A stretch of 64,000 nt of DNA from Ascarosepion bandense (lineage: Eukaryota; Mollusca; Cephalopoda; Sepiida; Sepiidae), in contig JBBBDQ010001613.1 in NCBI GenBank assembly GCA_037127315.1, positions 62,001 through 126,000 on the forward strand. The letters are read 5' to 3'. Below, one piece after another: positions 31,605 through 42,700 of this stretch (positions are counted from its first letter, which is position 1; each line of letters begins with the position of its first letter). The notes beneath the pieces are model-generated. The model was not told the DNA's origin. It did no database searches and saw only the letters and a list, made by a program, of their open reading frames with translations. The position numbers were made by a program, and so were the translations under genes.

Positions 31605-32400
31605 TAAGCATAAAAAATCAGAAATAAAGAGATTGTCAGTGGTCAGAAATTTACGCATGCATTGCAGATAGTATAGGAATATTATATGTATAATATAAAT
31701 TCATTGCTAATGAATTGACCAAAGGAATGGATTGAAAATCAGGAAGAAAGGGATTGTCAGTGGTCAGAAATGAATGCAAGCATTACTGATAGAATAGGGC
31801 TATTATATGTATAATGTAAATGCATTGCTAATGAGTTTATTATAGGAATGCATTGAAAATCAGGAAGAAAGGGATTGTCAGTGGTCAGGAATGAATGCAA
31901 GCATTACTGATAGAATAGGGCTATTATATGTATAATGTAAATGCATTGCTAATGAGTTTATTATAGGAATGCATTGAAAATCAGGAAGAAAGGGATTGTC
32001 AGTGGTCAGGAATGAATGCAAGCATTACTGATAGAATAGGGCTATTATATGTATAATGTAAATGCATTGCTAATGAGTTTATTATAGGAATGCATTGAAA
32101 ATCAGGAAGAAAGGGATTGTCAGTGGTCAGGAATGAATGCAAGCATTACTGACAGAATATTGCTATTATATGTATAATGTAAATGCATTGCTATTGAGTT
32201 TACTATGAGAATGTATTGAAAACCAGGAAGAAAGAGATTGCCAGTGGTTAGGAATGAATGCAAGCATTACTGATAGAGTTGCACTACTTCATTCATAATG
32301 TAAATGTATTGCTGATAATTTTACTTAAGTTGTGCATTACAAATTAGGAAAAAAGAATTGTCAGTGGTCAGGAATTATTGTAAGCATTCATGGTAGAGTG
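31605..32400. repeat. 121-bp tandem repeat, about six copies
   Basis: The block aatcaggaagaaagggattg recurs at 31737, 31858, 31979 and 32100, exactly 121 bp apart. More diverged units sit at both ends (31615, 32221, 32340). The central units are almost identical. Confidence 0.94.
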
Positions 32401-32999
32401 TACTATGTTAATATATCTACTCAACATTCAGATGAAGGACAGAGAAGTCTTAGAAATTCCCTATATCCCCACTGCTTTCTTGGGCGTCTTCTCTGGTTTT
32501 GGGGATTGGAATAAAAATGAATGACGAATCACAATGGACTTTTCAGATGTAAAATGCGATCGTTTTCAGAAAGTGTCTGCTGTGCGGTCGATTCCGTTCA
32601 TTAGATGGCTCGTCAGATATTCCGTAAGCCAAGACATTTCATCTTGTGGCTGATTGGGCATCTCCCGTTATTATTAGCCATAAATGACCGGCAGAACTGC
32701 TGGACAACAGTGGCTATCTGACAACTGTACGTTGCCGACGGATCAAAAAATGTAAGATCGACACAGGGAGAAGCCGTCTGGTTTGATTGGTTGGCGAGTG
32801 GAGCAAGGATGGGAATGCGCTTGAGAAGTGGTCAGGGGAATGCAGAAATAAATATGAAATATTTGGGAAGGGATCGGAAGAGACAGAGGGAAAATGGCGT
32901 CGATGAAAGGAAGGAATTAAGGAAAGATATCGGGAAGAAAGAGAGACGAGAAAAAACGAGAAAGAGAATGTAGGAAAAAACATTAGACAAAGCTAGAGA
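32401..32999. other. No recognisable feature
   Basis: Unassigned, becoming purine-rich towards 33000. Short open frames on both strands have no motif. Confidence 0.4.
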
Positions 33000-34215
33000 G
33001 GAATAATAACAATAATAATATTAGTAATAATAATAATGTTGAGAAAAGGAAGAGGTGGAGCAAGTGTAAAAAAAGTAGAAGAAGAAGAAGATAGGGATCA
33101 GAAAAAGATTACGAAGAAGAAGAAGAAGAAAAGAAAAGGAGGAGTAAGAGGAGGAGTAGGAGCAAGAGCAATGAGTAAAACAAAAATGACAAGGGAATCA
33201 GAAGCAAGAAGAGGAAGAGGAAAACAGGATAGGAGCAAAAAAAAACAAGAATATGGGGATGAAGAGCAGGCAGATAAACAAGGAGTAGAAGAGATGAAGA
33301 AGGAATAAGAGCAAGGAGAAGAGGAGGAGGAGGAGGAGGAGGAGGAGCAAGAGCTAGGCAAGAGCAAAAAAGAAGGCAACGAGGAGGATCAGGTTCAAGA
33401 AGAATGATAAGGAGGTGCAAAATGAAGAAGAGGAGGTGGAGCTGAAGTAGAAAGAAGAAAAACAGAAGAGATGGAGGAAAAGCAGGAAATGGGGGTAGCG
33501 GGAAGAAGGGCGAAGAGCAGGAAAAAAGAGATGATGATGAAGAAGAGGAAGAAGAAGAAGATGAAGAAGAAGAAGAAGAGGAAGATGATGATGAAGAAGA
33601 AGAAGAAGATGAAGATTAAGAATAAGAAGATTAAGAAGAATAAGATGAAGCAAAAAAGAGAAAGAAAAAGAGGAAGATGACGAAGAAGAAGAATATGATG
33701 GCGATGAAGAAGAAGAAGATGATGATGAAAAATAAGAAGATGATGAAGAAGAGAGGAAGATAATGACGATGAAAAAGAAGTTGAAAATGATGAAGAAGAG
33801 GAAGATTATGATGAAGAAGAAGAAGATGATGATGATGATGATAAAGAAGAAGAAATCAATAGAATATGTAGATGAAGATAAAGAAGAGAAAGCTGATGAT
33901 GAAGAAGACGAAGAAGATGATGATGATGATGAAGAAGAAGATGACGATGAAGAAGACGAAGAAAAAGAAGAAGAAGAAGATGATGATGATGATGATGAAG
34001 ACTGAGAATGAAGGGGAAAGGGAGGAAAAGCTGGAGCAGAAAGAATAAAATGAAGAAGAGGTGGAGGAAAATCAGGTAGATGCGAAAGAAGAAGAGGAAA
34101 AAGCGGCAGGCAGAACAAGCACAGAAACAAGAAGAATAGGAAGGGGGAGATGGCAGGGGAGGAAGAAGATTAGGAAAAACAAGAGGAGGAGGAGGAGGAG
34201 AAACAGAATAATAAT
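33000..34215. repeat. 1.2-kb polypurine (GAA/GAT/GAG) low-complexity tract
   Basis: The + strand is nearly all A and G with interspersed GAT. Open frames read as Lys/Glu/Asp-rich on + (for example DDDDEEEDDDEEDEEKEEEE at 33913-33980) and Ser/Leu-rich on minus. These are composition artefacts; no domain is present. Confidence 0.9.
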
Positions 34216-34239
34216 AATAATGAAATGCCCTTGCTATTC

Positions 34240-34790
34240 ACCTCAGGATTCTTGACAAAATCCAGCGGAGAATCTGTAATGTGATCGATACCGACTTGGC
34301 AGTTTGGATGAAGTTGCCCTCTTACCGGCGTAACGTGGCTTACCTGTGCTTCTTCTACAAATACTTTCACGGCTTCTGCTCCAATGAACTTAGCTTACTG
34401 GTGACCCCTATGTATGAATTTACACGAGCTACTGGATTGGCAACTAGGTCCCACCCTTTTACAGTGAAACCGATAAAACGTAACCGCCATTTCTACTCTA
34501 ACAGCTTCTTTTCTCGCACTTCCCGCCTGCTTGCTTCCCCGACAGCTACAATCTCCAGGAATTTAAATGTAAGGTCAATAGACATCTCCTATTTCACTAA
34601 CTCGCATCCATTCACTCAAGCTTTTTATCATCTACTGCAACCCTATTCTCGGTATTCTCACCCGTCTATTACTCTCCTCCTGAAATTTACTATAACTAAC
34701 CCTTCTTTCTCATCACTTTCCTTTATGTAACCCCTTACGCACCAGTGGCAGTAAAGTGCCTTGCTTGGGGTGAAATGATTAAAAAAAATA
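34240..34790 (+). mobile_element. Jockey/CR1-type LINE 3' fragment (copy 7)
   Basis: Begins 'ggattcttgacaaaatccag' and encodes 'CNVIDTDLAVWMKL', 'FFYKYFHGFCSNELSLL' and 'NLQEFKCKVNRHL'-like blocks. A ~28-bp deletion sits near 34530, removing the 'WNSLPYTCFP'-type residues. Complete 3' terminus 'cttggggtgaaatgattaaa' at 34790. Confidence 0.93.
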
Positions 34791-34861
34791 CAAGACAGTG
34801 CTAAAAAAACAAAAAGATCCAGAGTGAAAATAGAAAAGAAAGAATTATTAGACCAGGTCAA

Positions 34862-34878
34862 ATAATAATAATAAAAAT

Positions 34879-34936
<58 letters not shown>
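34862..34936. repeat. (TAA)n microsatellite
   Basis: About 22 TAA units at the 5' border of the next LINE fragment. Confidence 0.95.
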
Positions 34937-36118
34937 CAGCACAAGACCAAAGTCTTTTCACGAGAAACTTTCAGGCAAATATTATGCATAATAATATGGA
35001 TCCAAAATGCAGGTTTTGTGATAAACACCAAGAAACAATAGACCACCTAATCTCAGGCTGTTCTGTGCTTGCTCCAAATGAATATAAAAATCGCCACGAT
35101 AGAGTTGGGCAATATTTACATTGGGCAATGTGCAAACATTATGGAAAAGCTGTAAACAAACACTGGTATGAACATCACCCAGCACCGGTTACAGAAATAG
35201 AAGATGTAACCATTCTATGTGTGGTGGAGACTTACCTCGCCGAAGCAAAAGAAGGCGGTTTGTTTGCACGTGCGTTCGTAGACGTAATGGAACCGCGAGG
35301 CGAGCTCATGCGAGGCAGTTTTTCGAATGACACGGCGCATGCGTCATTGGTGAAAGTGAGGCTCTCGGAGAGTGGGAAATTACGAGACCAAAAAACACAT
35401 AAAAAGAGCCTACTTCTGTTTCGGGTCACTTTTTGCTATTTACGACTCGAGAAGGCTACACCGGTGTTTGGGAGACAGCGTTTTGCTTACGGTGCGCAGG
35501 AAACGGAGTCCCTGGTGAAGCAGTGTTCCGGGTTCTACGAGTAGCAGCTGGCGGAGTGGTTATTAATTCGGCTACGAACTACACTCTGAGAAGACACAAA
35601 TACCCACACTATGGGATTACACCATCTACACAGACAGAAAAATTGAAGCAAACAGGCCAGACATTATTGTTAAAAACCAGAAGGAGAAAGCTTGTCTATC
35701 AATTGATATGGCTTGTCCAGCGGATTGTAACATAGCAATCAAGGAATTTGAAAAACTGTCAAAATATAAAGACCTGGAAATTGAAATAGAAAAAATGTGG
35801 AAATTGAAAACAAGAGTTGTGCCAGTGATAGTAGGTGCACTTGGAATGATAAAAAATGGAACAAAACAACACATTGAAAGAATCCCTGGAAACCCCAGCT
35901 TAAGAGATATACAAAAAATTGTCTTATTAAGTACAGCCTACACACTAAGGAAAACGTTATCTATGTAATGCTGGGGATGATAGGGAAGATAGAAAAACAT
36001 GAAATGGAGTCATAACAACACGCCACGACCTGCCTTAGGTCTCCCCGCAGACTTGGTTGGTAGTGAGACCAAAGCAGAAATCGAAATATGATGAAAAATG
36101 ACATAATAATAATAATAA
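34937..36118 (+). mobile_element. RLE-class LINE 3' fragment (R2/R4/NeSL/Hero type), interrupted
   Basis: The frame from 34937 has 'DQSLFTRNFQANIMHN', then CRFCDKHQETIDHLISGC, a CX2CX8HX4C zinc knuckle of the kind found between the RT and the endonuclease in elements with a restriction-like endonuclease. After the LTR insertion it continues with RPDIIVK and an aspartate 14 residues after PD (the PDX12-14D active-site motif). It then runs 'KYKDLEIEIEKMWKLKT' and 'VPVIVGALGMIKNGT' to a stop at 35966. The 3' UTR ends in (TAA)n at 36104-36118. The reading frame is otherwise open, so this is a fairly young 5'-truncated copy. Confidence 0.85.
35220..35608 (+). mobile_element. Solo LTR (389 bp) with 5-bp target duplication
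   Basis: Starts TGTGGTGGAG and ends ATACCCACA, with inverted TGTGG/CCACA ends. It is flanked by CTATG at 35215-35219 and again at 35609-35613. The host LINE frame is continuous across the target site once one CTATG is counted, confirming the borders. No second LTR or internal region remains. Strand is undetermined in strict terms; + is assumed. Confidence 0.9.
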
Positions 36119-36560
36119 AGCTGGAATCTTTCTATTCCTTATATTCACCAACGACCTTCTTGATGCCATCAGTTCCCGACCTGGTGTCTAAGCACATGAG
36201 GCAATTATTTACTCCTGTCTCGATAGTGAGTCTGATAGGCTCCATCAAATTTACTCCTGTCTCGATCGTGAGTCTGATAGGCTCCATCAAATTTACTCCT
36301 GTCTCGATCGTGAGTCTGATAGGCTCCATCAAATTTACTCCTGTCTCGATCGTGAGTCTGATAGGCTCCGTCAAATTTACTCCTGTCTCGATCGTGATTC
36401 TGATAGGCTCCATCAAATTTACTCCTGTCTCGATCGTGAGTCTGATAGGCTCCATCAAATCAAATTGGCAGCTATTCTCGAAAATGATCTACAATCAGTT
36501 GCCAGATGAAGCAAGAAGTCCACCAGATCCCATAACGAGGAAAGTGGGCTTAGAAATATG
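36119..36560 (+). mobile_element. LINE reverse transcriptase fragment with 42-bp repeat (copy 8)
   Basis: The frame from 36119 reads GIFLFLIFTNDLLDAISSRP, matching the segment just upstream of YADD in 16890-16990. After the repeat it continues 'IKLAAILENDLQSVA', matching ELEKDLQSVV of copy 4. 5'-truncated; YADD itself is lost and a stop interrupts. Confidence 0.8.
36208..36459 (+). repeat. 42-bp tandem repeat, six copies, inside RT
   Basis: Starts at 36208, 36250, 36292, 36334, 36376 and 36418, exactly 42 bp apart. In the LINE frame each unit is the 14 residues IYSCLDRESDRLHQ, which follow the YADD position. The units are almost identical, so the expansion is recent. Confidence 0.95.
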
Positions 36561-36598
36561 ACACTCGCAGGATCGTAGGCTATACTAGCTGCACATGA

Positions 36599-36702
36599 AA
36601 GCTAACAGCACCTAGTATCCCTACACGGCCACTCATCTAGGTACTGACAAGACTCGACGTTGCTTAGCTTTTTTAATAGTACGAGAACCAGTGTTTCAAC
36701 GT
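36599..36702 (-). pseudogene. Near full-length 5S rRNA-derived sequence at satellite border
   Basis: The + strand is the complement of 5S rRNA: 'aagctaacagcacctagtat' (3' end), 'cactcatctaggtactgaca', 'gacgttgcttagct', then 'cgagaaccagtgtttcaacg' (5' part). About 15 nt in the A-box region are replaced by a T-run. The satellite array begins immediately to the right. Confidence 0.75.
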
Positions 36703-39700
36703 ATATACTAGCTTACATTACCTGATATTTCTAAGCGGTCACCCATTTTACCTGTCTCCCAGCCAAATTTAATCTTCAAAAATTTAAATGCATCGTCAAT
36801 ATCTATATATCAGCTATATTGTGTTCGATATTTCTACATGGTCACCCATCTTCCCCTGGCTTCTCCTCCAGCCAAATTTAATCGTCATCACTTCAATGCA
36901 TTGTCAATATCTATGTATATACTAGTTTTACATTACCTGATATTTCTAAGCGGTCACCATCTCTACCTGCCTCCCAGCCAAATTTAATCTAACAATTTAA
37001 ATGCATCGTCAATATCTATATATCAGCTTACATTACCTGATATTTCTAAGCGGTCACCCATCTTCCCTGCCTCCCAGCCAAATTTAATCGTCAACAATTT
37101 CAATGCATTGTCAATATCTATGTATATACTAGCTTACATCTTTTGATATTTCTAAGTGGTCACCCATCTTACCTGCCTCCAGCCAAATTTAATCTTCAAC
37201 AATTTAAATGCATCGTCAATATCTATATATCAGCTACAATACCCTGATATTTCAAGCGGTCACCCATCTCCCCTGCCTCCCCAGCCAAATTTAATCGTCA
37301 ATAATTTCAATGCATTGTCAATATCTATGTATATACTAGCTTACATTACCTGATATTTCTAAGCGGTCACCCATCTTACCTGCCTCCCAGCCAAATTGCA
37401 CTTCAAAAATTTAAATGCATCGTCAGTATCTATATATCAGCCTACATTAATTGATATTTCTGTTGTCACCCATCTTCCCTGCCTCCCAGCCAAATTTAAT
37501 CGTCAACAATTTCAATGCATTGTCAATATCTATGTATATACTAGCTTTTACATTACCTGATATTTCTAAAGTGGTCACCCATTCTACTCATCTCCAGCCA
37601 AATTTAATCTCAAAAATTTAAATGCATCGTCAATATCTATATATCAGCTTACATTAATTTTATATTTTTCTAAGCGGTCACCCATCTTCCCTGCCTCCCA
37701 GCCAAATTTAATCGTCAACACTTTTTCAATGCATTTGTCAATATCTATGCATATACTAGCTTACATTACCTGATATTTCTAAGCGGTCACTCATCTTACC
37801 TGCCTCCCAGCCAAATTTAATCTTCAACAATTTAAATGCACGTTTAATATCTATCAGCTTCATGATTACCTGATATTTCTGCTGTCACCCATCTTCCCGG
37901 CCTCCCAGCCAAATTTAATCGTCAACACTAATGCATTGTCAATATCTAGTGTATATACTAGTTTACATTACCTGATATTTCTAAGCGGTCACCCATCTCA
38001 TCTGCCTCCCAGCCAAATTTAATCTTCAACAATTTAAATGCATCGTCAATATCTATATATCAGCTTACATTACCTGATATTTCTAGCGGTCACCCATCTT
38101 CCTGCCTCCCAGCCAAATTTAATCGTCAACAATTTCACTGCATTGTCAATACCTGGTATAACAGTTTATATTACCTGGATATTTGTTACCACCCATTTTA
38201 CCTGTCTCCCAGCCAAATTTAATCTTCAAAAATTTAAATGCATCGTCAATATCTATATATCAGCTTACATTACCTGATATTTCTAAGCGGTCACCCATCT
38301 TCCCTGCTTCCCAGCCAAATTTAAATCGTCAACAATTTCAATGCATTGTCAATATCTATGTATATACTAGTTTACATTACCTGATATTTCTAAGCGGTCA
38401 CCCATCTTACCTGCCTCCCAGCCAAATTTAATCTTCAACAATTTAAATGCATCGTCAATATCTATATATCAGCTTACATTACCTGATATTTCTAAGCGGT
38501 CACCCATCTTCCCTGCCTCCCAGCCAAATTTAATCGTCAACAATTTCAATGCATTGTCAATATCTATGTATATACTAGCTTACATTACCTGATATTTCTA
38601 AGCGGTCACCCATCTTACCTGCCTCCCAGCCAAATTTAATCTTCAACAATTTAAATGCATCGTCAATATCTATATATATCAGCTTACCTGATATTTCTGG
38701 GCGGTCACCCATCTTCCCTGCCTCCCAGCCAAATTTAATCGTCAACAATTTCAATGCATTGTCAATATCTATGTATATACTAGCTACATTACCTGATATT
38801 TCTAAGCGGTCACCCATCTTACCTGCCTCCCAGCCAAATTTAATCTTCAACAATTTAAATGCATCAATATCTATATATCAGCTTACATTACCTGATATTT
38901 CTAAGCGGTCACCCATCTTACCTGCCTCCCAGCCAAATTTAATCGTCAACAATTTTAATGCATTGTCAATATCTATGTATATACTAGCTATTACCTGATA
39001 TTTCTAAGCGGTCACCCATCTTACCTGCCTCCCAGCCAAATTTAATCTTCAACAATTTAAATGCATCGTCAATATCTATATCAGCCATATTACCTGATAT
39101 TTCTAAGCGGTCACCCATCTTACCTGCCTCCCAGCCAAATTTAATCGTCAACAATTTCAATGCATTGTCAATATCTATGTATATACTAGCTTACATTACC
39201 TGATATTTCTAAGCGGTCACCCATCTTACCTGCCTCCCAGCCAAATTTAATCTTCAACAATTTAAATGCATCGTCAATATCTATATCAGCTATATTACCT
39301 GATATTTCTAAGCGGTCACCCATCTTACCTGCCTCCCAGCCAAATTTAATCGTCAACAATTTCAATGCATTGTCAATATCTATGTATATACTAGCTTACA
39401 TTACCTGATATTTCTAAGCGGTCACCCATCTTACCTGCCTCCCAGCCAAATTTAATCTTCAAATAATTTAAATGCATCGTCATCTATATACTAGCTTACA
39501 TTACCTGATATTTCTAAGCGGTCACCCATCTTCCCTGCCTCCCAGCCAAATTTAAATCGTCAACAATTCTCAATGCATTGTCAATATCTATGTATATACT
39601 AGCTTACATTACCTGATATTTCTAAGCGGTCACCCATCTTACCTGCCTCCCAGCCAAATTTTAATTCAACAATTTAAATGTATCGTCAATATCTATATAT

Positions 39701-42700
39701 CAGCTTACATTACCTGATATTTCTAAGCGGTCACCCATCTTCCCTGCCTCCCAGCCAAATTTAATCGTCAACAATTTCAATGCATTGTCAATATCTATGT
39801 ATATACTAGCTTACATTACCTGATATTTCTAAGCGGTCACCCATTTTACCTGTCTCCCAGCCAAATTTAATCTTCAAAAATTTAAATGCATCGTCAATAT
39901 CTATATCAGCTATTCGATATTTCTAAGCGGTCAAATTCATCTTCCTCACTTCCCAGCCACTCTATCGTCAATACCTCCTAATGCATCAATATCTATGGCA
40001 TTGCCATATTTCTCATCATAGCTTTGCCATTACCCATCTTACCTGCCTTCCCAAATGTTCTAATCTTCAACAATTTTAAATGCATCGTCAGTATCTATAC
40101 TGGGCTATATTTAATTTATTTCTAAGCGGTCACCCATCTTACTCTGCCTCCCAGCCAAATTTAATCTTCAACAATTAAATGCATCGTCAATATCTGTATC
40201 ACTTACATTACCTGATATTTAAGCGGTCACCCATCTTACCTGCCTCCCAGCCAAATTTAATCTTCAACAATTTAAATGCATCGTCAATATCTATATCAGC
40301 TATGTATATCGCTCTGATATTTCTAAGCGGTCACCCATCTTCCTGCCTCCCAGCCACCAATCGTCAACAATTTCAATGCATTGTCAATATCTATGTATAT
40401 ACCAGCTTACATTACCTGATATTTCGCTAAGCGGTCACCCATCTTACCTGCCTCCAGCCACCACCTTCTAAACAATTTAAATGCATCGTCAATATCTATG
40501 GTGCGTCATAAATAATACCTGATATTTCTGGGCAGTCACCCATCTTACCTGCCTCCTAAGCCAAATTGAATTCAACACTTAAATGCATCAACATATCAAT
40601 ATCAGCTATACATTACCTGATATTTCTAAGCGGTCACCCATCTTACCTGCCTCCCAGCCAAATTTAATCTTCAACAATTTAAATGCATCGTCAATACTAT
40701 ATATCAGCTTACATTACCTGATATTTCTAAGCGGTCACCTATCTACCTGCCTCCACACAAAATTTAATCGTCAACAATTAATGTGATTATTTGAAGATCG
40801 CAGTATATTGCGCTTTACATTACCTGATATTTCTAAGCGGTCACCCATCTACCTGCCTCCAGCCAAATTTAATCTTCTAACAATTAAATGTATCAATATC
40901 TATATATCAGCTTGCATTAACGTTGATATTTCTAAGCGGTCACCCATCTTACCTGCCTCCCAGCCAAATTTAATCTTCAACAATTTAAATGCATCGTCAA
41001 TATCTATATATCAGCTTACATTACCTGATATTTCTAAGTAGTTAATACCCATCTTCCCTGCCTTGCGCCAAATTTGATCTTCAATAATTTAATGTATCAT
41101 CAATATCTGTACTAGCTACATTACCTGATATTTCTAAGCGGTCACCCATCTTACCTGCCTTCACAAATTTAATTCATTACCACCTCTAATGTATCGTCAA
41201 TATCTATATACGAAGCCATAGTCATCTGATATTTCTAAGCGGTCACCCATCTTACCTGCCTCCCAGCCAAATTTAATCTTCAACAATTTAAATGTATCAC
41301 GGTTATCTATATCAAGCTTACATTACCTATTACTTTGGCGTCACCATCTTCCCTAGTCTTCCAGCCAATTCTAATCTTCAAATAAATTTAAATGCATCGT
41401 CAATATCTATATCAGCTACATTACCTGATATTTCTAAGCGGTCACCCATCTCACCTGCCTCCCAGCCAAATTTAATCTTCAACAATTTAAATGCATCGTC
41501 AGTATCTATATCAGCTTACATTACCTGATATTTCTGCGGTCACCCATCTGCCTGCCTCCCAGCCACCAATCGTCAATAAATTTCCAATGCATTATTAAAT
41601 ATCTATGTATATACTAGCTTACATTACCTGATATTTCTAAGCGGTCACCCATCTTACCTGCCTCCCCTTGCCACCTTAATCTTCAACAATTAAATGCATC
41701 GTCAATATCTATATATCAGCTTACATTACCTGATATTGCTAATACCCATCTACCAGCTTCTTCCCAGCCAAATTTAATCTTCAACAATTTAAATGCATCG
41801 TCAATATCTATATATCAGCTTACATTATTCGATATTTAAGCGGTCACCTACCTTACCTGCCTCCCAGCCAAATTTAAATCTTCTTCAACAATTTAAATGC
41901 ATCGTCAATATCTATATCAGCTTACATTACCTGATATTTCTAAGCGGTCACCCATCTTACCTGCCTCCCAGCCAAATTAACTTTCAACAATTTAAATGCA
42001 TCATTGTCATCTATGTATATACTAGCTGTTGTTATACTACCTATTTCTAAGCGGTCACCCATCTTACCTGCCTCCCAGCCAAATTTAATCTTCAACAATT
42101 TAAATGCATCGTCAATATCTATATCAGCTTACATTACCTGATATTTCTAAGCGGTCACCCATCTTACCTGCCTCCAGCCAAATTAATCGTCAACAATTTC
42201 AATGCATTGTCAATATCTATGTATATACTTCAGCTTACATTACCCGATATTTTGGCAAGGTCACCATCTTACCTGCCTCCCCATTTTGGCCTCCTTAATC
42301 TTCACTTAATATCAATAATATCTATATATCATTTACATTACCTGATATTTCTAAGCGGTCACCCATCTTACCTGCCTTCCAGCCAAATTTAACTTCTAAC
42401 AATTTAACAATGTCGATATCTATATATCAGCTATCATCGGATATTTCTAAGCGGTCACCTGATCTTGGATCGCCTCCAGCAAATTTAATCTTCTTCAACA
42501 ATTTAAATGCATCGTCAATATCTATATCAGCTTACATTACCTGATATTTCTAAGCGGTCACCCATCTTACCTGCTTCCTCCTAGCCAACGACCTTCAACA
42601 ATTTAAATGCATCATAATATCATGTATATACTAGCTATATTACCTGATATTTCTAAGCGGTCACCCATCTTACCTGCCTCCCAGTCAAATTTAATCTTCA

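Noticed and set aside
33763..34005. Acidic Asp/Glu-rich open frame
   Set aside because: Pure composition effect of GAA/GAT repeats; the neighbouring frames are equally open.
34984..35544. A single 186-codon protein across the zinc-knuckle frame and beyond
   Set aside because: From 35220 the frame runs into the solo LTR, so the C-terminal part is not LINE-encoded.
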